Below, piece after piece: positions 50,601 through 62,447 of a stretch of DNA of 64,000 bases. Position numbers and translations under genes: made by a program. The stretch is from Ancylostoma caninum (lineage: Eukaryota; Nematoda; Chromadorea; Rhabditida; Ancylostomatidae), in the NCBI GenBank assembly GCA_037903475.1, contig JBAJFG010000041.1, positions 806,001 to 870,000 on the forward strand, in the 5' to 3' direction. The number at the start of each line of letters is the position of its first letter. The stretch's first letter is position 1. The notes beneath the pieces are model-generated. The model made no database searches and was not told the DNA's origin. It saw only the letters and a list, made by a program, of their open reading frames with translations.

Positions 50601-53600
50601 GTACGTGCTCTCGCAAGTATTAAGTGAATACGAATGAGGCTATAAATCTCTGGTATATGAGAACACGAGGTCCACCAGCCCGCATCCATTCTCGAGCAAG
50701 AGCATTTTCTAAAGGTGGATCAAGTTCTTCTCGATATCGCCAAGTTCGCACTAAGTCTTACACAACCAGTACGCCCTGCACAGAATGATCTCTTCACAGA
50801 TGCTTTTCACGTGTGTTACACTGTCACATTTCCCACCTCAGAGATTTTCTTCATTGTAACAATTTCTAATAGCATCGCATTCCTGCAATACAGCACCTTG
50901 CAGCGCGCTACAAGAAAGCTGGTCAGGTATGTGTTAATTCTCATTAAAAACAGTGGGGACGGGTGCATTTTTAAGGTAAATATCTACAGGAAACAAGTGA
51001 AGTCACAACTCCACAGTTACGAGGGAGGGTGAGAGGAAGAGAAAGATGTGGCATAAAAAATTTTCCCCAACAGCCTTCGCAGCACGCTACGGACAGATCC
51101 TCCCTCTTCGAACTACAACAAGTCTCTATGCCACCTCCACCCCCACCTCATTTAACCAGAGCTCAGATTCGCAATGCAACGCAGACCAGTAACGTTTTCC
51201 AGTTAACCAGGAAGGGAAGATACTGCTTTAGTTTATCCAACAACTCAAATTCATCAGCTGATAGGAACTATACAAGGCGTAAATTACAGGGTGGACCACA
51301 AATACGTTAACAACGCTCGTTTCTCCTCTAAAGAGAATTGTTTTACCCTGAAGTTGAATTAAGTTGAGATGTCCTTTCGCGACGTTTTACCGAAACAGTG
51401 CTTTGGCCCACAAGTCATGTTTGATTCAGGACTCAGTCAAAAATATATTTTAGGTACCAATGGTTTCATCGAGTGACCATCCATTTGCCTTGGTCTCAAT
51501 CAGTAGAGTTAGTAGGCTTTGCTGATACCCGAGACCAGGGCTTGTTAATAACCTCTGCTGGATTTGAATCAGTTGAGCAAGCACTTCAAAAAATGTTGGA
51601 TCAATTGAACCCCAACAACTTGCGCGCCACGGTCAGCGACTTCACTCAGCATCTTGGGTCCTGTGCTGGAGCTGACAGGGGATATCTCGAGGTGAAAGGT
51701 TGTATTATGTTAAATATGACATAGCCAACATAAATCCTACAACAGTGTTCCAAATTGCATGTAAATTCATTTTCGGTGTGGACTTTTCTGTGTTACCTTA
51801 TTTATGGCCCACCCTGTACATTACACGCGTCATCCGCAAGCATTGAATTGCGTTTTTCAATGTTTTCTATCGATTTTCAGTTTCTCCGTGGAGATCAGTC
51901 AATGCAGCATGTACAACTTGAATTAAAATACCAGTCGACCGCCGCAATAGCTGCGATTCTGCAAACGCGAGCGTCTCAGATGCGTCTTTGCTGCGTAACA
52001 ATTGCGACATAACTATCTCTCATCATACAGCCCCACGCATGACACATGCCCTCATCTTGTAAGATGTCCTAGATACAATCGTAATGTAGGCCGCGAAAAC
52101 CGTTGAGTCAGGCTTCCACGAAATCGATCACAAATGGCAAAGTATCGTAAAGTATAACCAGAATTAGCGCTCAAGACCAGTATACACATCTTAAGTTCAC
52201 ACAATAGGTTTACTCACACACAAATACCAGTAACATGGCACATTGACCTCACCAAAGATTTGTCTCTATTGAAAATACCCACAGAACTAAACAAAAGACC
52301 TCATTGGAAAGCCTTTACCTAGACTACCTCAATAATCAATTCAATGAACGTCACACATTTTTACTAATGAGAAAATAAGGAAATTCATTCACTATCCATA
52401 AACAGTTTAGAAAAAATATGAGCATACCTACTCACTACTTTTGGCACTCTAATACATTTACCTGCCTTGAAAAGGTAATATTAAGATGTAAAGCAAACAA
52501 GCCAAAGGAAAACTTCATTCTTGGACGTAGATTACGGGCAAAAGAGCCGCCGTTCCAACGAAATTTATCGCCTAGAACAAATTAAAATGCTAAGGTCCTT
52601 TAACATCTGCACTAGCGAGGTAGGGAGGAAGATTTGTTCAAAAATATTGATGAAAAGCTGCGCATTTTTTTTTGAAATAGACAAACCAAAACAATAAAAA
52701 TAATACAAAAACCCTCTATGTTTGGGTAACACAGGTCTAAACAGGTAAATCTCACCTGTATGTAGTGATTGATACGCGACGGAACGAGTATACTTTTCGC
52801 TCGCTGTGCTTCAGCATGACAGCGGCGTAATAATGGGAAGACAAGCCAAGTCATGTATCTCGCTGCGTCTCTAACACTAACATATACAATAATCGTACCC
52901 ATTCTCTCTGACTCTCAATCAACTGCTACCGCCCACCCTGCCTATGTGATCAGTCCGACACTGAAGAAATCAAGCAGAGAACAGACCATCAAGCGAACAA
53001 ACAGAACAAATTGTGGGTCCAATGTTTTCGAAAGTGAACCAAATTCTTTGCATTAATGAAAAAAAAACCAAGTAACTCTTATTTCCAGTCACGAATTAAA
53101 ATGATTAAGGAAGCTGCCACCAACCAGAATGCTCCGATAACCGTTTATATGTTTGCATAAGATCGTCCAGAAATGCAGCAGCAACGCACAATTTTTATGC
53201 TTACTGTCCTCGTTCTATGTCTTCCGTCAATGCTATTCATTTCAACAAAAACCTTGAATGTCATTTCGCTGGGCACAATGTCTACCTAATCTCCGACGAA
53301 ATCACACCAGAAGCATGGATTGGACGACGGCACACTCAGTGAACTCCAGTCATGAATTCACTGCACGATTACAATGGATACTCAAATTATTACACAGAGC
53401 CGCGTTTTTTCGACGTTTCGATTGCAAACAGTAGCAATGAATGAGTCTAACCCAACCCTTTTGTTCAACCCTGAATATAAAATAGTGGCTCAGATCTTCC
53501 GATAAACCTGCATACTTTCTAACTAAAGATGGAAATCTCTCAAATAACATTTGATTGGAAAAGACTTGGAAAAATCCGATTGAAATGGATTAAATCAAAA

Positions 53601-54637
53601 ATCTGTCAGGAAACAGATCATTCGCGGTCTAGCAAATATTTGCCTTTATACCCATGGTAAAATATTTGCTTTAATAATCACAATAACTCGTAACTCTTTC
53701 AGATCTTTAGTGATAATTTCTAACTCTTTTAGGTCCAATTTGACCAAGGAATCGATGAATAGAACCCTTGCACATGCAACCTGCTACACTCACAAGAAAA
53801 TATCATTTTGCAACATGATTTGATAGAGAAACTGTTAAATAACACGTGATATGCTAATGCAGAAACGGAAGCACCTAAAACTAAATTCTAACCTAAGGAA
53901 GAATGAAAAATGTAGGAATAGATCATTTTGCACGCTGTCGAATGAGTAAGGATGAATTAAACCGTACCGTTTTTTGAAAAGGGAGGTAACACTAAACGGA
54001 CAGCGCAAAAAGTGCGAGCAAAACAGCTGACGCACAACCCACCACCAACGCATTAGATCATGCTAATTCAGGAAGAACAGCGCAAAATGAGCACTACTTG
54101 ATCCATCACTTTCATTCAAACGTTAGTGCTTTGAGAACACACTAATGTAGCCTCTTCCCAACAAATAATAACAGCGAGAGGGGTTGAAAACTTGTTGAAA
54201 ATTGCTGTTTGGAAGGCAAAACCTGATTTATCCATTTTCACTTAGGGCGAACTAGCGGCGGTTTCATTCGAAAAGACTAATGTTGTGTTGCGGCAAGTGG
54301 TATAAAAAGTTATTCCGAGGAAACAACCGCCATTTTACCCGAACTCTATCCACGAAGAATAACCTGTCCCTGCGCGACCTCTACCCATTACCTATCATGT
54401 ACCGTTTCAAAATATACCAAGCTTCACATCATCTTTTTGCCGATCTTATGTTTTTGCGGTTGGTACACATTAATTATATAAACGAGAAGAGAGAAACCAA
54501 TAAAAAACGAAAAGAAAGAAGAACAGTAAACAGCAAAACACAACACACCTGTTACTGAACTCTGAGCCGCCGTCATGTCTCTCGTAGGAGACTAACCGCG
54601 GTCCTGATGGAGTATCCGAATACGAATAGTCCGACAT
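47666..54637 (-). CDS. N-terminal part of an unrecognised gene (five exons, continues downstream)
   Basis: Exons in coding order: 54549-54637, 49610-49712, 49051-49155, 48860-48918 and 47666-47793, all with good splice sites and matching phases. They give 161 residues starting MSDYSYSDTPSGPRLVSYER. The peptide is disordered and rich in Tyr, Arg, Asp and Ser (PPMPDRRAQRSYSFQKREE, SYEGTRYYDPVQETDILGDD), the type of leader seen before the folded domains of scaffolds or channels. The last exon ends in phase 1 with a gtatga donor; later exons must lie below 47.6 kb and were not found with confidence (40975-41069 is a candidate). A longer in-frame start at 54706 exists but is less protein-like. Intron 1 (49713-54548) contains a plus-strand gene. 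No function can be assigned. Confidence 0.75.
49899..52012 (+). CDS. unrecognised gene nested antisense in an intron; eight exons, 5' end open
   Basis: Exons: 49899-49957, 50067-50301, 50428-50490, 50625-50768, 50894-50926, 51074-51188, 51454-51691 and 51881-52012; every junction agrees in phase, giving about 338 residues without an identified start Met. The first half is Ser/Arg/Thr-rich (SSSRTRATSRSTNSRPSGQE, PPLSSSSSGSLLQRKHHEHP). The last two exons are ordered: WFHRVTIHLPWSQSVELVGF, FESVEQALQKMLDQLNPNNL, and LELKYQSTAAIAAILQTRAS before TAA. The strand/strand/helix pattern of WFHRVTI-ELVGFA-EQALQKML hints at a double-stranded-RNA-binding or similar alpha/beta fold, only as a guess. The last four exons are the best supported; 50067-50301 uses weak sites (gatag acceptor, gttcca donor). 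It lies wholly inside intron 1 of the minus-strand gene. Confidence 0.6.
52013..54548. other. remaining intron DNA between the nested gene and the host gene's first exon
   Basis: A minus-strand block at 52757-52850 has a good gtgaga donor and open frames but no clean acceptor, so it was not called. Otherwise A+T-rich sequence without recognised content. It should hold the 3' UTR of the nested gene. Confidence 0.4.
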
Positions 54638-57600
54638 CGAGCACGTATCAGCAGTGAGAATAATGCGAATCGATCGAAAATCAGAACGAAACGGGAGAAT
54701 TAGCACAGCGACATGATCGATGCCGATTGAGCGACGCTAGCTGAAATTTAAATAGAAACTGACAGGTATGTTGACATTACAGACAGAAAGCGTTATAGTT
54801 ACAGACGTCCATCGCACTTCACTCAGGAAAAAATAAACTGCATGAGTAGGCTATGAAAGGCAAGAAGCTAAATCAACAGAGGAAATGAAAGCGAAAACGT
54901 CAACAAACGAAAAGAATCCAACCAATACGTTCCACTGAAGGACATAGAATCTGCCACGAGAAAAGTGATCGTTAATGTGTTCAAAAAGCAAGGAAGTAAG
55001 CGTCGTGGTATGGTTAAAGATCAAGGATTATCGGAAAATAGAAAAGTTAATAAATATAGCAAATATTCCAGAAATTTCAGAAAAAAATCATGAACGAGTA
55101 CGAGTAGTGATGAATAGGAGCGCCAGGTCGTCTTATCAGACAATGAGGGCATAATATGTTTTTCAAATTACAAGCAGAAAAAAATCCATAGAAGGCAAGA
55201 TCAATATTTCAATGTAAACTTATAGAAGTTCAAATGTTCGACGAAACGCTCAATAGCATTTTGAAGGACATTACCTGCAAACAGAGGCACAGAACGCATA
55301 CTCGAGCAGACCTGTTCAAACCATCGAATCGTTGCGAGAAAAAAAAAACGCCGAATAAGCAAACTCGCTCACGATGTGCAACAAACGACAGAGAGTTGCA
55401 AGCATTAAGAAAACACATGAAATGCGATGGAAACAAGTGGAATGTTCTAACTTTACAAAAAGACTACTCATAATCGGCACGAACTTTTTGCAGTACTTAT
55501 GTCCTAGTAAGTTGTGTTATTAACCTTTTTCGATTTTTCATTATTTTCAGTTCACAACGTCTTTATAGGATGTTCTCAGAGAATCTTCACTGTTTAAAGC
55601 ATGAGAATACAGCAGTACGAAAAAGCACAAGATATGGATCGTTTAAAGAAAGAAAGCATAAGCCCCGCAACCATCAGTCTTTTCAAGAGAAACGATACAA
55701 AAAGAGACGTCGGCGCTAAAGAGATTGAAATATAAACAACTGAAGCAAATTACAGGCAAGGAAAAACACAGACAAGACTGACAAAAACGTGTGCACTTGG
55801 CATATAATATAACAGAGGATTGAAAAAAAGGAAAGAAACCGCGGAAACTCGAAATTTTTTCGGATACAAGAGTAGAGAATGTCAATGCATTCGGTTGCGC
55901 CGTCTAATCATAAGAATTAATCCTTGAATACAGCATTGATATCCCCCACAAATAAACCTTGAATTAAATGTTTATAGGGAAGGTTATACGGACTATAAAC
56001 TGAGTTCAAGACGGAAATAATTTATATTAGACCATTTGACTAAAGAAAAAAGTGTCCTCCTAAACTACAGTTGCAACTCGAATCGGACAAACGACACTGA
56101 GTGCTGAATCGGTATGACCAACAGTGGAAGGTTGAAACCAGCCGTAAATTAAAGTGCTTTAGTGCCTTTACGTATTCACGCATTTTGGACGGAACGGTGA
56201 TGCGCTATGGAAATAGAGCTTCAGTCCGCCAAATAGACGGTCTTACAGTAGTTTCTGCGCGTGAAATAGAATGTCGCCGGTGTGACTTCATACTAACCAC
56301 ACAGAACGGGGAAAAGGGAGTTTGGGGGGGGGGGGGAGCACCAGAGTTTAGGTTTAGACTCAGGCTCACAGGCAGAAGTCCACCACAACTCTTGGGTGCC
56401 TCCCCCACCCCGTCTTCACCTATAGATCGTAACACGGAAAGAGGAAATGAGCTTTTAGGGCAGAAAGTTTCGGCTACTCCAGCTCCTGACTAAATGGGCT
56501 CATTAATTCGGATGTCCAAATGCTGAAGTAGGCTGCTGGTTTTCATCTATTCTATTCTATTTATTATGCTTCTTAAGGAAGACGTACAATAGCACATAAA
56601 ATAGCTCTAATGAATACAATAAGTGTAGGAAAAGGCACTCACAGTCAATAAAAAGTTGGAAAAACAACATGACAAAAAAGACAACTGACCAAACGAAGAA
56701 GGGATAGTAAGGTGTTTGGTTGATGTTATGTAATCTGAAGACGCTCTCATCGCAAGGGGATATATTCTGAGTTTAGTCCTACTCCGCTGATAGAACAATT
56801 TCCTACATACTTCTTCCTCGGCTGTCTCCCTCAACCATGAATTCACCTAAAAAAATCATCGAAAAAAGAGAAGTAGCTGATAACACTTACTTGTTATTAG
56901 GTACGCCAAAACAGTTCTGATCTGGCGACAAAACAGTACTATTAAACGATAATGGGAAGATAACAGAAGCGCAGCATATCTAAGCAAATGCTGCTGGCTG
57001 TGCGTCAGCATTGACGCATAAAAACTAAACAATAAATCAACACGTAACAGAATAATAATGGATGTCTATCACTTCAATACGTTGAATAAAATACGAAATC
57101 GACGTGCAAAAACATATGGCTTTTGTTTTCAATTGAAACAGCCCGTTCAGTCCACAGTTCTACCATTACAACTATTCTACTTTTACCAACTTTTTACGCC
57201 TATTTTTCTCTAAGCGATGAAGCACTCCCACATGTTCTTCAAGACATAATGCAACACATGTATTCTATGAAGGAATGTCGGACGTAAAATACGTCAACGG
57301 AACATCTGGTCAACGCTCAGCCTAGTTGGCGAAGAAAAGGGGACACCGAGCCGTTTGGTGTGGGGTACTGCATCCGTCACGAGGAATAGTAAGATAAGGA
57401 ATTATGTAAACACTATTCTTAAGATTCCTCACCGGTCAGGAATTTTCTTTCAAAATTGTAGACGAACCAATTTGAGACCTATCAAACTCGTCTTTTGCTA
57501 TAAACGTGAACTCGAAGACGAAATTCGCTTTACGTCCAAGAGTAGATGACAGACGTTAGTACAAAAATTTGAAGTAGAAACCGATGTCCTGATTATCAAC

Positions 57601-57640
57601 CAGAATTTGACAGAGCTACAGGAACCTCTAGTGATCGAGG
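54638..57640. other. presumed upstream region of the 47.7-54.6-kb gene
   Basis: No coding exon found. A G run lies near 56328, inside an imperfect inverted repeat (about 56320-56425). Frames here are short or of biased composition. Confidence 0.4.
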
Positions 57641-57649
57641 CTTACGCGC

Positions 57650-57705
57650 ACCCGTCTGTTTGGACAGGTTAGAACAGAAAGTGGCAGTGTCAATTAAATG
57701 TGTGG
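57650..57705. repeat. dispersed repeat with CCTGTTTGRACAGG-like palindrome
   Basis: CTGTTTGGACAGGTTAGAACAG begins a segment that continues with GTGTGGATGCGCAGA. Related segments are at 59925-60000 (CACCTGTTTGAACAGGTCAG), at about 59230-59300 on the minus strand and at about 17940-17995 on the minus strand. The copies share a palindromic start and a downstream TGTGGATRCGCAG string. Confidence 0.6.
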
Positions 57706-58755
57706 ATGCGCAGAGAAACAGAGTGCCGCGCTGCATGTAGGGCAGCGCGCGTGCGATCGGGTCCGGAACAGTGGATTCACCTGCTCATACCCGCCATGAT
57801 CGTTGATGATCAAGAAAAATCCTACACTCGACTTATTTCTGGACAATCGCACACCAGAGGATGGATTGACGGACGAGCGATCATAAGCACAGACTATAAA
57901 GGGAATTCATCCTGGAGATGGCGAAAGTGCACCTTCCCGAAAACCGGCTAGTTCCATAAAAGTAATGCGCTCTGGGCCTAACATGATCGTAGAGAAAAAG
58001 GAAATGTCGTAAACATGAACTTTAAACCGCTACTCTAATGGACACACGGAATTTCGGGAAATCACCCACTGCGTCACAAACCAGTGCTCTATTCCAAATC
58101 CGCGTGCGGGAAAGTGAAAATGTTGTGGATGGCACTAAAAACGAGATGTAACCAGGAAATGTTGTACAATGTTCACACAACTAACGCAGTTTCTCATAGC
58201 AAATTGCAATGAAGGAGAATGCGCAATTTATAGTGTGACTCATTGCGGTGCGTTGCGGCGTGAACGACATGCCGGAACATGCACTCGTCGCAAGGTGTAT
58301 ACTAATCCTGTTCTTTGTTTATTCCCGGACTCTTATGAGTCATTTTAGAGCTTAGTTCTCTTAAACCAACACGACGCACTCATCCAGTTATCGATTGGAA
58401 CGTTTAAATGTGGCCCGAAGATGCTAATGCACCGCAATAACTCTCCTCTCGAGGAGAGCCCTGTTTCCGCGGGAAAACTGGAGCCACTGATGTGAAGTTC
58501 ACATAGTGATCTCCTTTTAGAGCTCATTTCTCCGCAGGACAAATTAAACCGGAATGAGATTGCAAGGGAAAAACGAAGAAGAGGGAAAAATAAAAAGAAA
58601 GAAAAATCAATTGGTGGTTGAGTGGAACAATGAGCGCAGTGTGGTCGACCACTTGCGGCCATTTGCGGATTATGAAAGATGTGTGAGTGGTGCGGACGAG
58701 GCCAACACATAAATCACTGCCGCAAAAATACACACACATTTTTCACGGATAGATA

Positions 58756-58953
58756 CAGGAAGCTCCAAATGTCCGCAGTCAAGAGGGCGTGGCAACGGCG
58801 CGGCTCCCTGATCAGACACATGCGCTCTCTATGCTGCCTCTGGCTTCTCTGACTCTGCAGCCAACCAGTGGCAGCATGCCGAGCGCCTGTGTCTCTGTCT
58901 AAAGCCGCGTCGTGGCAACGTCCCTCTTGACTGCGGACATTTGGAGCTTCCTG
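58756..58953. mobile_element. 198-bp TA-flanked hairpin MITE with perfect 32-bp ends
   Basis: The first 32 bases (CAGGAAGCTCCAAATGTCCG then CAGTCAAGAGGG) are the exact complement of the last 32 (58922-58953); arms continue imperfectly inward. TA flanks both ends (58754-58755 and 58954-58955). Non-coding. The perfect ends suggest recent insertion. Relatives are at 60784 and 62307. Confidence 0.92.
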
Positions 58954-59639
58954 TAAATCCTTAACGCGCTCGTAGACGCGGCTAATTCTAGCCGCCACCC
59001 ATGCTCGGCATTGTTTGTGATCTTTATGCGCGTCATCCTAGAAATCCAGGTTTCCACAATAACGCTGTGCTTCACTAGCAGAAAGCTATGTGCAACATTC
59101 AACTAGCCTTTTTTTGCAATCTCAAATTCACTCTCAATTACAGCAGTCTGCAGTAATCGGGACCCACAGCACGCGCTCCACCACACGCGACGTTACTCTC
59201 TGATTGTCTGCGCCTCAACACATTTCAGGGACACCACCGTTCTCATCCTCTCCAATCCTACTCGTTCCTGTTCTGACCTGTCCAAACGAGTGAGCTGCAC
59301 GGGCAAACTCGAATGGAGTTTCTTGTAAATCATTCAAATTACGCTTACAAAGAAGAACGACTTGGGTGGGCTGGGTCTCAACGCGACTTTACAAAGTGCA
59401 TTGGGTCCTGGCACGAATCCTTGTTACTATGACTCGTTTCGTCGTTTTGACGTGACTACATCCGGTCGTTACCTCTTTGTCTTCAAGTACAAGTGTTTTT
59501 CCAAATCGAGTGTTCACCACGAAAAACACTTTAGTTTTGGAGTTGAGAGGGAGCGTGGGTGAGGTCTGCGCGATTTTCCGCTTTCAAGAACCTACGGTTC
59601 ATGTCACGCCCTTATGACCGCGTAATCCCACGCTACGGG

Positions 59640-59800
59640 ACAATCTGTCTCAAAATAACTGGCGGATGAAGTGCGTGGCGGAACCTACTGGAACTCCTCA
59701 CCTACATAGATCATGCATCCATCCTTCACTTAGGGCCAGCTGCGTTTCTGGGGCTGTCGAACCACGCATGGAATCTGCCAATTATTTTGAGACAGACTGT
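59640..59800. repeat. fold-back element with TCTGTCTCAAAATAAYTGGC ends
   Basis: The left end ACAATCTGTCTCAAAATAAC plus TGGC and the complement of the right end (ACAGTCTGTCTCAAAATAATTGGC) differ at two of 24 positions. It is about 160 bases long, non-coding, and of a different family from its neighbours. Confidence 0.8.
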
Positions 59801-60783
59801 AATTACTACAAGCGCTGAATGGAAAATTTTTCTTTTCGCCTATTTTTTTTTGTTTTGCTTGCTTTCACACTGCTGACATCATACGCATAAGGAGCTTCAA
59901 TGGGCGACGTGCTCATATCCGTACTTGTTCACCTGTTTGAACAGGTCAGATCAGGAAGAATGGTAGTGTAAGTGGAACATGTGGATACGCAGGCAATCAG
60001 CGTACGATCCGTGCAGACGGGTACACCCTCACTGGAGGCTCCTTCTGTTAAAAACTCTAAAAACTTTACAAATATCCTGTCATTTTACAACTGTTCAAAG
60101 ATAAAAAGGACCATTTCCTTTGCACATTCTTTCCGATAAAATTCAGGTATTTCATCTTGAAGGAAGTGTAAATATCATTCGCTCCCAGGATCTCGCTGTT
60201 TTTTCTCGATATATAAAATTCCGTCAATAACAAGCGAAGCCCAACCGCCAATTAGGCCCGTGAGAACATAAGATTAGCCAATTACATTCAACTGAACCCT
60301 ATTAGCCTTCGGCCCTCGCAGTAGCAATAACAAAAACCAGCCACGCGCTGCGTCTTTTCTGTTGCCGTCTGCTGTTGCACAAAAGTTCACGAAATCGACA
60401 CCTGATTTCGCCGCAGACAGCTTTTCGCTCCCTTGCTCACTTTACATATTGTCGAAACTAGTCTGGCAAGGATTCTAGAATTTCTAAAACTCTGCTTAGC
60501 AATCTTTGCGTGTAGAAAATGAAAACTAGGACCGGAAAGTGAGAGACACGACACGAAATGACTATCGATACACATCGTCTGCGTCTCTGCCCTTGGTACA
60601 GAGTGGAACAGCGTACGTGAAAAAGCAGTTCAAGGTGGAGGAACTGCAACAATCTGCCATCTACTACAACGTGAAGGCCAACGAAACTCTAACAGAGCGG
60701 GACCCATTCGCACGTGCTGCATCACCTGGTAGGACAAGTCTGGACGGGAAGCGGGAAGACCAACCGCGAATGAGGACAGTTGA

Positions 60784-60948
60784 AAGGGAGCTCTAAACGC
60801 CCGTGTGCAAGGGGCGGGAATGCGGCGCGGTTCTCTTGGACAGAAACACAGAGGCCCTGCATGTGGCTCTAGTCATCTGCTTCTGCCAGCAGCACTGACG
60901 AGTGCGACGCCGCGCCGCCTTTGCACTCGCCCGTTTGGAGTTCCCTGT
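60784..60948. mobile_element. hairpin MITE, CTCCAAACG family, copy 2
   Basis: Left AGGGAGCTCTAAACGCCCGT and right complement AGGGAACTCCAAACGGGCGA are the ends; the middle GAGGCCCTGCATGTGGCTCT is shared with the copy at 62307. The right end is followed by TA. Confidence 0.75.
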
Positions 60949-61138
60949 ACATCTTCGCGGTGTGTGAATGCGCAGATAAACAAAAACAGAGAAAAAAAAC
61001 AGAAAAAAGGCGGCGCGGCTGCAAGCGTCACGATATCATGAGAATTGGTGCAATTCAATATTTGTCGGAACATGCCCTTATGCTCAAGATTACCGAGAAA
61101 TTAGCCAGAGCACATATCCCTTTGCTTTCATGCACATA

Positions 61139-61440
61139 ATCGGGTAACATGGAGAGTGAGCCTGTGATTTTGTCTGCAATTACGGCTGTGGCATGCTCTC
61201 CGCCGCTAATCAGCTGATTGATCGAGTTTCTACATTTTTCTCTCACGTTCTCATATGAAAATGCTGTGATTATTTCCTTTTTGATGTTTTCGCACTGTCA
61301 CTTACCAATAAAATCTCGTACAAAGCGCACCCTGCAGCGTCCTTCCATCGATCGAATCAACTGTTCAGCCAGCTGTCACCGTGCTGCCGCCGTAATTGCA
61401 GACAAAGTCACAGACGCACTCGCTACCCGACTATGGAGTA
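61139..61440. repeat. about 300-bp fold-back element
   Basis: Two arms of about 88 bases (61139-61225 and 61348-61435) are inverted copies at roughly 75-80% by eye. The best-kept part is TTTGTCTGCAATTACGGC. The inner ends share GATTGATCGA-like sequence. No coding content. Confidence 0.75.
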
Positions 61441-62306
61441 GACACGACGCCATGATTTTTGCAATCGACACTACGACGCAATTATAAAATCATAGAGATC
61501 GTCCTTTTAGTAGCAAACATTTATACTGATGGATAAAAGAATAGAAAGCAGGCCTTTGTCAGACACGCAGAGCAATACATGGGGCAAATCTAATTGTCTG
61601 CACTCTGCCCCTGGAAACCAATGGAAATGAGCAGCGGAAGTGAAAATGTGTGCCAATAAAATGCAAGTAAACGAATAGAATACAGATAACTCATATTCAA
61701 CGACGAAAATCCTTGCAAGCGACTACGAATACGTATTGATTGGATGCCGCGGAACTTTATACGCATCGATGAAGACAAACATTTGGCGCGAAGGTGCAAA
61801 AACAGCGCCGTCAACAAATGCGGTCATACACGTCTTGGCGAAATATTTGCACAGCACCTATATTTGCAAAACAAGACGAATTTTGCACGATATTCACACA
61901 TGAATTCAAAATTTTTAGGGTTTTATAGTTTGTGGAGGCGCACCTGCGTCAGCAAAGCTGCAGGTGGAAAAATTCAAAAAATCGATATTACGGGGAAAAT
62001 GGTGCCAGATCACAAGCATAAAAGCAATTGAAAATCTGGAAGCTTTACTGCATAAAACATTCATCACAGAAAAAACCCCTCCAAAAAAATTGATTTCCTT
62101 ACTCATCGTATTTCAAGAAGAAGTTGAGCTAGAGCACATGTTTATCTTGGAGCGCATTTTTTATAAACCAACCGCGTCTGATCAGAGATGTACAGAATGA
62201 TAGCAAGCAGCACCCATAGCAGTACACACAAATAGAATGATCATGAGTAATTTCAGAGAAGGATTGTGTTCTAAAACTAGTGAAACATTATTGTAAGCCT
62301 TTTCTA

Positions 62307-62447
62307 CAGCGAACTCCAAACGGCCGTGTGAAAAGGGTGGAACCGCGGCGCGGCTCTCGGGAAAAGATATAGAGGCCCTGCACGCTGGCTCTGGTTGTCT
62401 GCTTCTGCCAACAGCAGAGAACTCAAGTCCCACGCCCTCCCCCCTGC
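62307..62447. mobile_element. hairpin MITE, CTCCAAACG family, copy 3 (right end degraded)
   Basis: CAGCGAACTCCAAACGGCCG follows TA at 62305-62306. The inside matches the 60.8-kb copy (GAGGCCCTGCACGCTGGCTC, TCTGCTTCTGCCAACAGCA). The expected right arm is not clear, so it seems truncated. Confidence 0.7.
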
